The notes under the pieces were generated by a model. That model did not search any database. It was not told where the DNA came from and worked only from the letters and a program-made list of their open reading frames with translations. From Neomegalonema sp. (GTDB lineage Bacteria; Pseudomonadota; Alphaproteobacteria; Rhodobacterales; Rhodobacteraceae), in the NCBI RefSeq assembly GCF_028688855.1, contig NZ_JAQTXI010000007.1:1-64000 (forward strand): a DNA stretch of 64,000 nt, written 5' to 3'. Below, in pieces: positions 25,543 to 34,884 of this stretch. The translations under genes and the position numbers were made by a program. How positions within the stretch are numbered: the first letter of the stretch is position 1; each line of letters begins with the position of its first letter.

Positions 25543-26194
25543 ATTTCACCACGAGGCGCCGCGTCTGACGGTGCGCGATCCTCTGGCGGCCTTTCTGGGC
25601 TCGACGAGGGACGGCCTCTTCTCCTACGGCTACGCCGACGCCGTGCGTCTGGCGGGACATTCCTGTCCGGCGGTGGCGGGGGCCTGGCTGATGACGCTCC
25701 AGGGGCTCTCCTGGCTCTATGGCGACGAGATCCCCGAGCGCGGCGGCGTCGAGGTCCATCTGCGCGAGGCCCGCGATCAGGGCGTGACGGGCGTGATCGC
25801 GCTGGTGGCCGGGCTCGCGACGGGCGCCGCGCCCGAAACCGGCTTCGGAGGGGTGGGGCCGCAGGGGCTCTTCTCGCGGCGCGGACTCCTGCGCTTCGAC
25901 GCCCCCATCGACGGCGTCATGGGTCTGCGGCGGCGCGATACGGGGCGCGGCGTGATCCTCGACATCGACACCAACCACACGCCTCCGACGCCCGAATTGC
26001 GCGCCCTGACGCCTCTGGCGCTCTCGGGCGCCGCGACTCCCGCGGAGCTGGCCCGCTTCGCCGAGCTCTGGCAGGAGCGGGTCCGGCGCATGCTGATCGA
26101 CCACGCCGAGGATCCCAAGCTGATCCACATCTACGACTGGCCGGAATCAGGGCACGGGTCGGGGCCGGAGGCCTTCGGCGAAGAAGAGGCCTGA
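25529..26194 (+). CDS. FmdE-like GHxCP protein, partner of the Rrf2 gene
   Basis: A 221-residue protein, no signal peptide or membrane segment. The stretch RLAGHSCPAVAGAWLMTLQG resembles the GHxCP motif of the FmdE family (named for a formylmethanofuran dehydrogenase operon protein), where His and Cys bind a metal. A second Cys is absent elsewhere, so only part of an FmdE metal site is visible. Its start lies inside the end of the Rrf2 gene, so the two are coupled. Function is unknown; co-occurrence with an NsrR-like regulator and cbb3 genes suggests nitrosative or respiratory stress. FmdE assignment is tentative. Confidence 0.55.
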   Translation: MEHPEFHHEAPRLTVRDPLAAFLGSTRDGLFSYGYADAVRLAGHSCPAVAGAWLMTLQGLSWLYGDEIPERGGVEVHLREARDQGVTGVIALVAGLATGAAPETGFGGVGPQGLFSRRGLLRFDAPIDGVMGLRRRDTGRGVILDIDTNHTPPTPELRALTPLALSGAATPAELARFAELWQERVRRMLIDHAEDPKLIHIYDWPESGHGSGPEAFGEEEA

Positions 26195-26223
26195 CGGCCC
26201 CTCCTCCGGGTGGTGGTGGGGAA

Positions 26224-26243
26224 GGCGGCGGTCTCCCGCCGCC
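26224..26243. terminator. Bidirectional hairpin between convergent genes
   Basis: GGCGGCGG and CCGCCGCC form a perfect 8-bp stem around TCTC in the 57-bp space between the ends of the FmdE-like gene (+) and the RND transporter gene (-). No T-run is present on either side. Confidence 0.6.
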
Positions 26244-26251
26244 CCCTGAGG

Positions 26252-29200
26252 TCAGGCGAGGCCCGAAGGGGCCTGGAGCGGCGGCGCTCCGGAAGGCTCC
26301 GCCCTCGGCGCGGCGACGGCGGGCGCCGGAGCGAAGCCCGGCGCGGGCGCGAAGACCGCTTCCGCCGTCCGGGGAGGCGGCGGGGGCGAAGCCGGGGGAG
26401 GCGCAGCCGGCGGAGGCGAGGCTTGCGGAGCTTCGGGGGCCTGCGGCGCCGGATGCGTCGGGTGTTTCGGGCCGGCCTGCGGGGCGGGGCCGCCCTGCTC
26501 TTCATGTCCGGGCCTGGGCGTCCGGAAGAGCTTCAGCACGAAGACGAAGAAGGCCGGAACGAAGAAGATCGCCAGCACCGTCGCCGAGATCATGCCGCCG
26601 AGCACGCCCACGCCCAGCGCGTTCTGACTGGCGGCGCTGGGGCCCGTGGCGATGGCCAGAGGCGTCACGCCGAGCGAGAAGGCCAGCGAGGTCATGATGA
26701 TCGGGCGAAAGCGCGCCCGGGCGGCCTCGACGGCGGAATCGAGCAGCGACATGCCTTCGGCGTAATGCTCCTTGGCGAACTCCACGATGAGGATCGCGTT
26801 CTTGGCCGAAAGGCCGATGATCGCGATGAGCCCCACCTTGAAATAGATGTCGTTGGCCATGCCCATGTGCAGCGCCGCCACCACGCAGCCGATGATTCCC
26901 AGAGGCACCACCAGCATCACCGAGAGCGGAATCGACCAGCTCTCGTAAAGGCCCGCCAGAAGCAGGAAGACGAAGAGGATGCTCAGCCCGAAGAGCAGCG
27001 GCGCCTGAGAACCGGACTTCAACTCCTCCAGGGATTGCCCCGTCCATTCAAAGCCGAAGCCCTGCGGCAGATCCAGCGCCAGACGCTCCATCTCCGCGAG
27101 CGCCGCGCCCGAGGAGAACCCCGCCTGCGGAGACCCCGAGATGCGGATCGTCGGATAGCCGTTGTAGCCCACCACCTGCGGCGGACCCTTGGTCCATTCC
27201 GCCCGCGCGAAGGCCGAAAGCGGCACCATGCCGCCATGCAGGTTGCGCACGGTCAGCCGGAGCAGGTCCTCCGCCTGGAGGCGGTCGCGGTCCTGGGCCT
27301 GCACGACCACGCGCTGCATGCGTCCGGCGTTGGGGAAGTCGTTGACGTAGGCCGAACCGAGATTCGCGCTGATGGTCGAATTGATGTCCGCGAAGGTCAC
27401 GCCGAAGGCGTTGGCCTTTTCGCGGTCGATCTCCAGCATGATCTGGGCGGCGTCCGGCAGGCCCTCGATGCGCAGGCCCGCCACCACCGGACTTTGCGCG
27501 GCCGCGCCCATCAGCTGGGCGGCGGCGGCGCTCAGGGCCTCCTGACCGAGCCCGGCGCGGTCCTGGAGGCGGAAGGTGAAGCCGCCCGTCGCGCCGAAGC
27601 CCGGAATCGGCGGCGGAGACAAGGCGAAGGAGGTCGCGTCCCGCAGGCCGAACAGCTGCATGTTCGCCCGGTTGGCGATGTCCTGGGCGCTCTGGCCCTC
27701 GCCGCGCAGGGCCCAGTCCTTGAGCGTCACGAAGACCAGCGCCGCGTTCGCGCCGTTGCCCGAGAAGCTGAAGCCCTGGATCGCCACGATGTTCTCGACG
27801 GAAGGCTCGGCGCGGAAGATCCCCTCGATCTGGCGCAGCGTGGCGAGGGTGCGGTTGGCGCTGGCCTCGGGCGGGCCCTCCACGTTCACGATCAGGAAGC
27901 CCTGATCCTCGGCGGGCACGAAGTCGCTCGGCAGCTTCACGAAGAGATAGCCCAGCCCCGCCACCAGCGCGAGATAGACCACCATCATGCGTCCGGCGCG
28001 CCGGGCCATGCCGCCCGTCAGCCAGGTGTAGCCGGTGGTGAGGTTGTCGAAGCGGCGGTTGAACCAGCCCCCGAGCCCCCGCTTCTCGTGATGTCCCTGC
28101 GCGATGGGCCGCAGGAAGGTGGCGCAGAGCGCAGGCGTCAGCGAAAGCGCCAGAAAGCCCGAGAACAGGATCGACACCACCATGGTCAGGCTGAACTGAC
28201 GATAGATGATGCCCGTCGAGCCCGGAAAGAAGGCCATCGGAATGAACACCGAGCAGAGCACCAGCGTGATGCCCAGAATGGCGCCGGTGATCTGGCCCAT
28301 GGCCTTGCGGGTGGCCGCCTTCGGAGACAGCCCCTCCTCGGCCATGAGCCGCTCGACGTTCTCGACCACCACGATGGCGTCGTCCACGAGGATGCCGATG
28401 GCCAGAACCATCGCGAACATGGTCAGCACGTTGATCGACATGCCGCTGACCAGCATCACCGCGCAGGCTCCCAGCAGGGCCACCGGCACCACCAGAGTCG
28501 GAATCACCGTGTAGCGGAAGTTCTGGAGGAAGACGAACATCACCACGAAGACGAGCCCGACCGCCTCCAGCAGCGTCATCAGCACCTTCGAGATCGAGGC
28601 CGAGACGAAGGGGCTGGTGTCGTAGGGCGCGGAATATTCGACGCCCGGCGGGAAGAAGCGCGCCAGCTCGTCCATCTTCTCGATCACCAGCGCCGAGGTC
28701 GAGAGCGCGTTGCCCGTCGAGGAAAGCTGGATGCCGATGGCCGCCGCAGGCTGGCCGTTGAAGAAGCTGGAGAAGTTGTAGCTCTCCGCCCCGACCTCCA
28801 GCCGCGCGACGTCGCGCAGCCGCACCGTCGAGCCGTCTTCGTTGGCGCGCAGCACGATGGCGCCGAACTCCTCGATGTCCGAGAGCTGGCCCTTGACCAG
28901 AACCGTCGCGGTCAGATCCTGCGAGACGGGGTTGGGCGAGGCGCCGATCTGGCCGGCCGCGACCTGCGCGTTCTGGGCGCCGATGGCGGCGCGCACGTCG
29001 TCGGTGGTGAGGCTCAGGCCGAGCATCTTGTCCGGATCGACCCAGACGCGCATCGCGCGCCCCGCCGAGAAGAGCTGCGCGCGGCCCACGCCCTCCAGAC
29101 GCCGCAATTCGCCCATGACGTTGCGGTTCAGATAATCGCCGAGCGCCACCTGATCCATCGAGCCGTCGGTGGAGATCAGCGTCAGGATCATGAGGAAGCC

Positions 29201-29602
29201 CGCCGAAGCCTCCTCCACAGAGACGCCCTGGGAGCGCACCATCTGGGGCATGCGCGGCTCGACGCGGCGGACGGCGTTCTGCACGTCCACCGAAGCCTGC
29301 TGGATGTTGGTTCCGGCCTCGAAGGTCGCGGTGATCGAGACCGCCCCCGAGGTGTCGGAGGTGGATTCGAAATACATCAACCCCTCGACGCCGTTCAGCT
29401 CCTCCTCGATGAGCCGCGTGACGCCCTGATAGATCTCCTGCGGAGAGGCGCCCGGATAGAAGGTCGAGATGGTCAGCTGAGGCGGCGCCACGTTGGGATA
29501 TTGCGCCACGGGCAGAGAGGGCAAGGAGATGAGACCCGCGATCGAGATGAAGATCGCGATGACCCACGCGAGAATGGGCCTGCCGATGAAGAATTGGGCC
29601 AA
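26252..29602 (-). CDS. RND multidrug efflux transporter, HAE1 (AcrB/MexB) family
   Basis: A 1116-residue inner-membrane proton antiporter of the AcrB type. The N-terminus MAQFFIGRPILAWVIAIFIS and the first porter-domain block VAQYPNVAPPQLTIST are canonical. The proton relay is intact: adjacent aspartates in GILVDDAIVVVENVER (TM4) and a lysine in GLSAKNAILIVEFAKEH (TM10). After the last helix (FVPAFFVFVLKLFR) the protein has a Pro/Ala-rich tail of about 85 residues not found in AcrB. It pairs with the adaptor at 29665 and needs a TolC-type outer channel not seen here. Substrates cannot be predicted; drugs, bile acids or solvents are usual for the class. Confidence 0.93.
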   Translation of the reverse strand: MAQFFIGRPILAWVIAIFISIAGLISLPSLPVAQYPNVAPPQLTISTFYPGASPQEIYQGVTRLIEEELNGVEGLMYFESTSDTSGAVSITATFEAGTNIQQASVDVQNAVRRVEPRMPQMVRSQGVSVEEASAGFLMILTLISTDGSMDQVALGDYLNRNVMGELRRLEGVGRAQLFSAGRAMRVWVDPDKMLGLSLTTDDVRAAIGAQNAQVAAGQIGASPNPVSQDLTATVLVKGQLSDIEEFGAIVLRANEDGSTVRLRDVARLEVGAESYNFSSFFNGQPAAAIGIQLSSTGNALSTSALVIEKMDELARFFPPGVEYSAPYDTSPFVSASISKVLMTLLEAVGLVFVVMFVFLQNFRYTVIPTLVVPVALLGACAVMLVSGMSINVLTMFAMVLAIGILVDDAIVVVENVERLMAEEGLSPKAATRKAMGQITGAILGITLVLCSVFIPMAFFPGSTGIIYRQFSLTMVVSILFSGFLALSLTPALCATFLRPIAQGHHEKRGLGGWFNRRFDNLTTGYTWLTGGMARRAGRMMVVYLALVAGLGYLFVKLPSDFVPAEDQGFLIVNVEGPPEASANRTLATLRQIEGIFRAEPSVENIVAIQGFSFSGNGANAALVFVTLKDWALRGEGQSAQDIANRANMQLFGLRDATSFALSPPPIPGFGATGGFTFRLQDRAGLGQEALSAAAAQLMGAAAQSPVVAGLRIEGLPDAAQIMLEIDREKANAFGVTFADINSTISANLGSAYVNDFPNAGRMQRVVVQAQDRDRLQAEDLLRLTVRNLHGGMVPLSAFARAEWTKGPPQVVGYNGYPTIRISGSPQAGFSSGAALAEMERLALDLPQGFGFEWTGQSLEELKSGSQAPLLFGLSILFVFLLLAGLYESWSIPLSVMLVVPLGIIGCVVAALHMGMANDIYFKVGLIAIIGLSAKNAILIVEFAKEHYAEGMSLLDSAVEAARARFRPIIMTSLAFSLGVTPLAIATGPSAASQNALGVGVLGGMISATVLAIFFVPAFFVFVLKLFRTPRPGHEEQGGPAPQAGPKHPTHPAPQAPEAPQASPPPAAPPPASPPPPPRTAEAVFAPAPGFAPAPAVAAPRAEPSGAPPLQAPSGLA

Positions 29603-29664
29603 GGGATAACCTGTCGGTTTGCGTCGGTTCTGGCTTGGAGTTCAGTGCCGGAGTCGGCGGGGCC

Positions 29665-30807
29665 TCAGCGCGAGGCCTCCTGCGTCCAGGGCTGGGGCGA
29701 GACCTTGCCGCCCGGCCTCACCTTGCCCACGCCGTCGACGACGATGGTTTCGCCGCTCCGCAGGCCCTCCTCGACGAGCCATCCGCCGTCGATCACCCGA
29801 CCGAGCCTGACGGGCCGCGCCTCGGCGGAGCCGTCGGCCCCGACGACGTAGACCTGCGAGGCTCCGCTCGCGCCGCGCTGCACGGCCCTTTGCGGAATGA
29901 CGATGGCGTCGCGCCGCAGGCCCTGGGTCAGCTTCACCCGCACGTACATGCCCGGCAGGAGGTCGCCGCGCGGATTGGGGAATTCGGCGCGCAGGGTGAC
30001 CTGTCCGGTGCTGGCGTCCACGCCCGCGTTGGCGAAGAGCAGGCGGCCCTTGCGCTCGTAGACGGAGCCGTCGTCGAAGGCGAGCTCCACCTGGGCCTCG
30101 TTGGCCGAGGGGCTGGCGAGATCGCCGCTCGCCACGGCGCGCCGCAGGCTCAGAAGCTCCTGCGCCGACTGGGTGAAATCGGCGTAGATGGGATCAAGCT
30201 GCTGGATCAGCGCGAGATTCTGTCCGCCGTCCGCGGCGGCGAGGGCGCCCTCCGTCACGAGGGCCGCGCCGATCACGCCGGAGATCGGCGCCCGGACCTC
30301 GGTGTAGTCGAGGTTGATCCGCGCCTCTTCGAGGACGGTCTGGGCCAGAGCCAGGTCGGCTTCGGCCAGCTGCACGGCCACGGCGGCGGCGTCGTACTGG
30401 GCGGCGCTGGCGACGTTGCTGCGGCGCAGCGTGATCTGCCGGTCCAGCTGCACCCGCGCGTTCGAAAGCGCCGCCTGAGCCTTCTGCAAGGAGGCCTCGG
30501 CGCTGGCGACCCGCACCCGGAAGAGCCGCGGATCGATGCGGTAGAGGACCTGTCCGCGCTCCACGCGCGCGCCCTGCTCGAAGACGCGCTCCTGGATGAC
30601 GCCCGTGACCCGGGCGCGGACTTCGGAGACCCGGGTGGCGGAGATCCGCCCGGGCATCTCGTTGACGATGGGCGTGGTCTCGCCCTTGAGGACCATCACG
30701 CCCACGACGGGCGGCGGCATGTCTCCGAAGCCCTGCGCCCGGGCGTGGGAGGCCGCAGACAGCAGGACGCCCAGAAGGAGGAGCGTGCGGAAAAGAGAGG
30801 AGGACAC
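29665..30807 (-). CDS. RND periplasmic adaptor (membrane fusion protein)
   Basis: A 380-residue AcrA/MexA-like adaptor. It has an N-terminal signal peptide (SSSLFRTLLLLGVLLSAASHARAQ), then the barrel-sandwich half VSEVRARVTGVIQERVF, a coiled-coil hairpin around residues 90-150, the second lipoyl half with YTEVRAPISGVIGAALV, and the beta-barrel with GDLLPGMYVRVKL. No lipobox Cys is present, so it is not an AcrA-type lipoprotein. A GTG at 30807, eight bases after GAAGG and just beyond the tetR stop, is the best start; an ATG at 30861 would lie inside tetR and mask the signal peptide. Confidence 0.88.
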   Translation of the reverse strand: MSSSLFRTLLLLGVLLSAASHARAQGFGDMPPPVVGVMVLKGETTPIVNEMPGRISATRVSEVRARVTGVIQERVFEQGARVERGQVLYRIDPRLFRVRVASAEASLQKAQAALSNARVQLDRQITLRRSNVASAAQYDAAAVAVQLAEADLALAQTVLEEARINLDYTEVRAPISGVIGAALVTEGALAAADGGQNLALIQQLDPIYADFTQSAQELLSLRRAVASGDLASPSANEAQVELAFDDGSVYERKGRLLFANAGVDASTGQVTLRAEFPNPRGDLLPGMYVRVKLTQGLRRDAIVIPQRAVQRGASGASQVYVVGADGSAEARPVRLGRVIDGGWLVEEGLRSGETIVVDGVGKVRPGGKVSPQPWTQEASR

Positions 30808-30811
30808 AGGA

Positions 30812-31474
30812 TCAACCTTCGTTCTCGCTCCCGGAAGGAGCGTTGGATGCGGGGGCCGCAAGCGGTTCTGACGCTGGTTCTGATGTCGTTTCCGGTTCCG
30901 GTTCTGATTCCGGTTCCGGGGCCGGCTCCGGGAGGGTGGCGAAGATCATCCGGATTCCATCGAGAATCCGCCGCCTCTCCCGGGCGCTCCATTCGTGGAC
31001 GCCCGAGAACTCGGTCCAGCAGAGGCCGGAGAGGGCCAGCAGGGCCATGGTGGCGGCGTGGGGACGTTCGCCCTTCCGGATGTCGGCCATGTCCTTGCGG
31101 ACCCATTCGCGGATCTTCGCCTGGATCTCGACTTCGCAGGGCATGGCCGCGTTGACGGCCATGAAGACGGCGCGCTCGGTGTCGTCCGGGGCGCGTTCGG
31201 CCATGGCGATCCGGCCGAAGAGCTCCGGATGGGGGCTGTCGGCGTGATCGGCGACGGCTTTTTCCTGATCGGCCTCGTGCCGCGCGTGGTGGCGGCTCAT
31301 GAGGGCCATCAGGAGTTCGCTCTTGGATTTGTGGTCGTAGACGACGCGCGACTTGCTGACGGCGGCTTCTCTGGCGACGGCGTCGATGGACATGCCCACG
31401 GGCCCGAGGCGCAGGATCACGCGTTCGGTGGCGTCGAGGATGTCGTCTGCGCTGATCTTTCTCTGTCTGGCCAT
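30812..31474 (-). CDS. TetR-family regulator of the RND operon
   Basis: A 220-residue one-component repressor. The N-terminal helix-turn-helix region reads SADDILDATERVILRLG, then SIDAVAREAAVSKSRVVYDH. This differs from most AcrR types in Val-Tyr-Asp rather than Leu-Tyr-Tyr at the end of the recognition helix. The C-terminal ligand domain ends at about residue 180 and is followed by a low-complexity Glu/Pro/Ser tail of about 40 residues (repeated Glu-Pro, Ser-Glu and Ala-Pro pairs). It is the first gene of a three-gene transcript with adaptor and pump, so it probably represses its own operon. Confidence 0.88.
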   Translation of the reverse strand: MARQRKISADDILDATERVILRLGPVGMSIDAVAREAAVSKSRVVYDHKSKSELLMALMSRHHARHEADQEKAVADHADSPHPELFGRIAMAERAPDDTERAVFMAVNAAMPCEVEIQAKIREWVRKDMADIRKGERPHAATMALLALSGLCWTEFSGVHEWSARERRRILDGIRMIFATLPEPAPEPESEPEPETTSEPASEPLAAPASNAPSGSENEG

Positions 31475-31500
31475 ATCCTCCGCTCCCAGCGGGATTTCAA

Positions 31501-31530
31501 TACGAACGATCGTGTTTTAATTCAACAGGA
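31501..31530 (-). promoter_or_regulatory. A+T-rich tetR promoter/operator candidate
   Basis: An ACGATCGT palindrome at 31506-31513 lies in the A+T-rich 5' region of tetR, 32 bp before its start. TetR dimers usually bind such small palindromes within a longer, imperfect repeat. The flanks here match poorly, so the assignment rests on position only. Confidence 0.3.
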
Positions 31531-31698
31531 AAAATCGGCGGGAGCCGAAATTGCTTCCTGATGGAAAACGGTCGACGCATGGGAGCGGAGTCGGGTTGGC
31601 CTCCTCAAGTCGTTGATTGCGGGGCCGCTCTGGAGCCGGAGCGCGGAAGATCTCCCCTGATCCCGGAGATTCAGGCGTGAAGCCCGGAGCTCTCCGGA

Positions 31699-31740
31699 AC
31701 AGGAAGACGCCTCCCGCAGCATGGCGGGAGGCGTTCCTGT
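31699..31740 (-). terminator. Terminator hairpin of the sulfate transport operon
   Basis: A long stem: CGCCTCCCGC (31708-31717) with GCGGGAGGCG (31724-31733), extended by ACAGGAA with TTCCTGT across a two-base bulge. It starts 44 bp after the cysA stop on the minus strand. TTCCTGT forms the descending arm; there is no long U-run. Confidence 0.75.
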
Positions 31741-31783
31741 CGAATCCGGCTTGGCGGAGTCGGCTCGTCGGGATCGGGGCGGA

Positions 31784-32857
31784 TCACTCGGCCGCGATCT
31801 CCTGCGCCGGGAAGACGCGCAGGGCGTCGGGCACCAGACGGACGGTCTCGCCGGGGGCCAGCGCCAGTTTCGCCAGTTCACGCTTGGGAATCTCGGCCTC
31901 GAAGGGGCGGCCGCTGCGGACTCCCACCAGCTCGATGCGCGCCAGAGCCCCGAGCTCCAGAGCCCGCGCCACCTTCGCCTCCACGCCCGGCCCCGAGGCC
32001 TCGCGGGTGACGTGCAGCTCATGGGGCCGCACATAGGCCGTCAGGCGCGAGCCGTCCGCATGGGCGTTGGCGGGCAGGGCGAGGCCGCCGTCCTCGACCT
32101 GGAGCGCCCCCGAGACCACGCGCCCCTCGAAGAAGTTCGAATGGCCGAGGAAGCTCTGCACGAAGGAGGTCGCGGGCTGGGTGTAGACCTGCGCCGGGCC
32201 GCCCACCTGCTCGATGGCGCCCTTGTTGATGAGCACCACCTGATCCGCCAGTTCGAGGGCCTCCTCCTGGTCGTGGGTCACGAAGATGGAGGTCAGTCCG
32301 AGCTGGTGATGCAGATCGCGCAGCCAGCGGCGCAGATCCTTGCGGACCTTGGCGTCGAGGGCGCCGAAGGGCTCGTCCAGCAGCAGGACGCGCGGCTCCA
32401 CCGCCAGAGCCCGCGCCAGGGCGATGCGCTGACGCTGACCGCCCGACAACTGCGCCGGATAGCGATGGCCGACCCAATCCAGATGGACGAGCTCCAGAAG
32501 ACGCTTCGCTTTCGCCTTGATCTCGGCGTCCGGGAGGCGCTCGCGGCGAGGCTTGACCCTCAGGCCGAAGGCGACGTTCTCGAAGACCGTCATGTGGCGG
32601 AAGAGCGCGTAATGCTGGAAGACGAAGCCCACGTTGCGCTCGCGGACGTCCGCGCTGGAGGCGTCTTCGCCGTTGAAGAGGATGCGTCCGGAATCGGCCT
32701 GCTCCAGCCCGGCGATGACGCGCAGGAGGGTGGTCTTGCCGCAGCCCGAGGGCCCGAGAAGCGCGGTCAGCTGGCCGTCCGGCACGTCCAGGGTGACGTC
32801 GTTGAGGGCGACGAAATCGCCGAAGCGCTTGTTGATGTGTTCGACGCGGATGCTCAT
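31784..32857 (-). CDS. cysA: Sulfate/thiosulfate ABC transporter ATP-binding protein CysA
   Basis: A 357-residue ATPase. [21 protein letters not shown] begins the family pattern (shown here to residue 20 or so), then Walker [13 protein letters not shown], signature [15 protein letters not shown], Walker [17 protein letters not shown], and H-loop VTHDQEEAL. The C-terminal third is the TOBE-like regulatory domain, present in CysA proteins. The ATG at 32857 follows the cysW stop after 2 bp; the longer open frame upstream is antisense-like sequence in cysW. It energises sulfate uptake and is the last gene before the hairpin at 31699-31740. Confidence 0.93.
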   Translation of the reverse strand: MSIRVEHINKRFGDFVALNDVTLDVPDGQLTALLGPSGCGKTTLLRVIAGLEQADSGRILFNGEDASSADVRERNVGFVFQHYALFRHMTVFENVAFGLRVKPRRERLPDAEIKAKAKRLLELVHLDWVGHRYPAQLSGGQRQRIALARALAVEPRVLLLDEPFGALDAKVRKDLRRWLRDLHHQLGLTSIFVTHDQEEALELADQVVLINKGAIEQVGGPAQVYTQPATSFVQSFLGHSNFFEGRVVSGALQVEDGGLALPANAHADGSRLTAYVRPHELHVTREASGPGVEAKVARALELGALARIELVGVRSGRPFEAEIPKRELAKLALAPGETVRLVPDALRVFPAQEIAAE

Positions 32858-32859
32858 GA

Positions 32860-33738
32860 TCAGGCTCCTTCGCTGCGGGCGCTGGCGACGCGCCATTCCA
32901 CGAACGTCTTGAGGGCGAGGGTCACCAGCGCGAGGAGCGCCAGCAGCGAGGCCACCGCGAAGGCCGCGGAGAACTGGTATTCGTTGTAGAGGATCTCGAC
33001 ATGGAGCGGCATGGTGTTGGTCAGGCCGCGGATATGTCCGGAGACGACGGAGACGGCTCCGAATTCGCCCATGGCGCGGGCGTTGCAGAGGATCACGCCA
33101 TAGAGCAGGCCCCATTTGACGTTCGGCAGGGTCACTTTCAGGAAGGTCGTCCATCCGCTGGCGCCGAGCACCACGGCGGCCTCTTCTTCTTCGGTGCCCT
33201 GGGATTCCATGAGGGGAATCAGCTCGCGGGCGATGAAGGGGAAGGTCACGAAGACCGTCGCCAGCACGATGCCCGGCACCGCGAAGATCACCTTGTAGCC
33301 GTTGTCGAGCAGCCAGGGCCCGAGCCAGCCTTGCGCGCTGAAGACCAGCACATAGACCAGACCCGCGATGACCGGCGAGACCGAGAAGGGCAGGTCGATG
33401 AGGGTGGTGAGCAGGGTTCTCCCGCGGAATCGATGCTTGGCGATGAGCCATGAGGCGGCGATGCCGAAGACGAGGTTCACCGGCACCGCGATGGCCGCAG
33501 CCAGCAGCGTCAGCCGCACGGCCGAGAGCGCATCAGGTTCGGCCAGCGCCGAGAAATAGGCGCTCCAGCCCTTGCGGAGGGCCTCGGTGAAGACCAGCGC
33601 CAGAGGCGCCAGCAGGAACAGCGCGAAGAAGGTCAGACCCAGACCGATGAGCAGACGACGCGTCCAGGCGGGATCGCGCGTGGCGCCGCGCTGGGTTTCC
33701 CGCCCGCGCGCGTAGAGGGAAGCGGTTCCTCCGGCCAT
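32860..33738 (-). CDS. cysW: Sulfate ABC transporter permease CysW
   Basis: A 292-residue binding-protein-dependent permease with six hydrophobic segments. The block [16 protein letters not shown] is characteristic of CysW, and the EAA loop reads [23 protein letters not shown]. The C-terminal part contains [16 protein letters not shown], a hallmark of CysW/CysT. It lies 3 bp after cysT and 2 bp before cysA. Forms the sulfate channel with CysT. Confidence 0.94.
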   Translation of the reverse strand: MAGGTASLYARGRETQRGATRDPAWTRRLLIGLGLTFFALFLLAPLALVFTEALRKGWSAYFSALAEPDALSAVRLTLLAAAIAVPVNLVFGIAASWLIAKHRFRGRTLLTTLIDLPFSVSPVIAGLVYVLVFSAQGWLGPWLLDNGYKVIFAVPGIVLATVFVTFPFIARELIPLMESQGTEEEEAAVVLGASGWTTFLKVTLPNVKWGLLYGVILCNARAMGEFGAVSVVSGHIRGLTNTMPLHVEILYNEYQFSAAFAVASLLALLALVTLALKTFVEWRVASARSEGA

Positions 33739-33741
33739 GGT

Positions 33742-34755
33742 TCAGCTCCTTTCCGTGCGACGCGAGGACCAGACCTGCAGGGCGTTGATGGCCAGCAGGA
33801 GCGCGAAGGAGACGATCAGCATGACCGCCGCGATGGCCGTGGCCCCGGCGTAGTCATATTGCTCGAGCTTGGTGATGATGATCAGGGGGGTGATTTCGGA
33901 GACGAGGGGGATGTTTCCGGCGATGAAGATCACCGAGCCATATTCTCCGAGCGCCCGGGCGAAGGCCATGGCGAAGCCGGTCAGCAGCGCCGGATAGAGC
34001 GCCGGAAGCACGACCTTCCACACCGTCTGGGCGCGCGAGGCCCCGAGCGAGGCGGCGGCCTCCTCATATTCCGTATCGAGGTCCTCCAGCACGGGTTGCA
34101 CCGTGCGCACCACGAAGGGCAGGCCGATGAAGGTCAGGGCCACCAGAACGCCAAGCTGCGAGAAGGCCACCTTGATTCCGAGCTGACCCTCCAGGAAGGA
34201 GCCGAACCAGCCGTTCGGAGCGTAAAGCGCGGTGAGCGCGATTCCCGCGACGGCGGTGGGCAGGGCGAAGGGCAGGTCGATCAGGGCGTCCACGAGCTTG
34301 CGGCCGGGGAAGCGGTAGCGGGTGATGATCCAGGCGAGGATGAGGCCGAAGACCACGTTGACCGCCGCCGCGAGGAGCGAGGCGGTGAAGCTGAGCTTGT
34401 AGCTCGCCACGGCGCGCGGGGCGCTGATCGCCTCCCAGATCTGGCTCCAGCTGAGCTTGGCGGTGTTGATGAAGACCGCCGAAAGGGGGATCAGGATGAT
34501 CAGGAAGAGCATCAGGATCGTGACGGCGAGCGAGAGCCGGAAGCCGGGCAGCACGCGGCTGCGGGCGTTGGCCAGAGCGATCCCGAGCAGCGCGAAGAGC
34601 GCGTAGACCGCCAGAAGCAGGCCGCCCGGCAGGGTTCCGCCGCGCGAGGCGGCGTAGATCACGGCGCCGACGAGCGCAGCCCCGCCCCAGAGCAGCCATG
34701 AACGGGAAGAAGGAGCAGGAACGCTCCCGAAACGATTCAGTGCGGCTTCAGCCAT
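33742..34755 (-). CDS. cysT: Sulfate ABC transporter permease CysT (CysU)
   Basis: A 337-residue permease, about 60 residues longer at the N-terminus than E. coli CysT. The extension carries two additional hydrophobic segments (WLLWGGAALVGAVIYAA and a second around residues 42-60) before the usual core starting RLSLAVTILMLFLIILIPLS. The core has DLPFALPTAVAGIALTALYA and the EAA loop YEEAAASLGASRAQTVWKVV. The gene starts at 34755, 130 bp beyond the binding-protein gene. It partners with CysW. Confidence 0.92.
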   Translation of the reverse strand: MAEAALNRFGSVPAPSSRSWLLWGGAALVGAVIYAASRGGTLPGGLLLAVYALFALLGIALANARSRVLPGFRLSLAVTILMLFLIILIPLSAVFINTAKLSWSQIWEAISAPRAVASYKLSFTASLLAAAVNVVFGLILAWIITRYRFPGRKLVDALIDLPFALPTAVAGIALTALYAPNGWFGSFLEGQLGIKVAFSQLGVLVALTFIGLPFVVRTVQPVLEDLDTEYEEAAASLGASRAQTVWKVVLPALYPALLTGFAMAFARALGEYGSVIFIAGNIPLVSEITPLIIITKLEQYDYAGATAIAAVMLIVSFALLLAINALQVWSSRRTERS

Positions 34756-34808
34756 CAGCGTCTCTCCGCGAGGATATGGTCATGGGCTTTCCAGTTCGAT
34801 GGATCGTC

Positions 34809-34850
34809 GCCCCTCCCGTCGAGGGCCTGGGCGGCCGTTCGGGGAGGGGC
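34809..34850 (-). terminator. Hairpin between sulfate-binding protein and cysT
   Basis: GCCCCTCCC (34809-34817) pairs with GGGAGGGGC (34842-34850) around a 24-nt GC-rich loop. It sits 35 bp after the binding-protein stop, inside the operon. As with rhaS, a stem after the solute-binding-protein gene would let that product exceed the membrane components. Confidence 0.5.
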
Positions 34851-34884
34851 TTGCGGGGCCTTGTCAGACCGGGTCTCCGGAGGC

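Noticed and set aside
26210..29851. 1213-residue plus-strand frame opposite the RND pump gene
   Set aside because: Composition typical of antisense sequence (His, Gln, Arg, Glu). The minus-strand reading is a textbook AcrB-type transporter.
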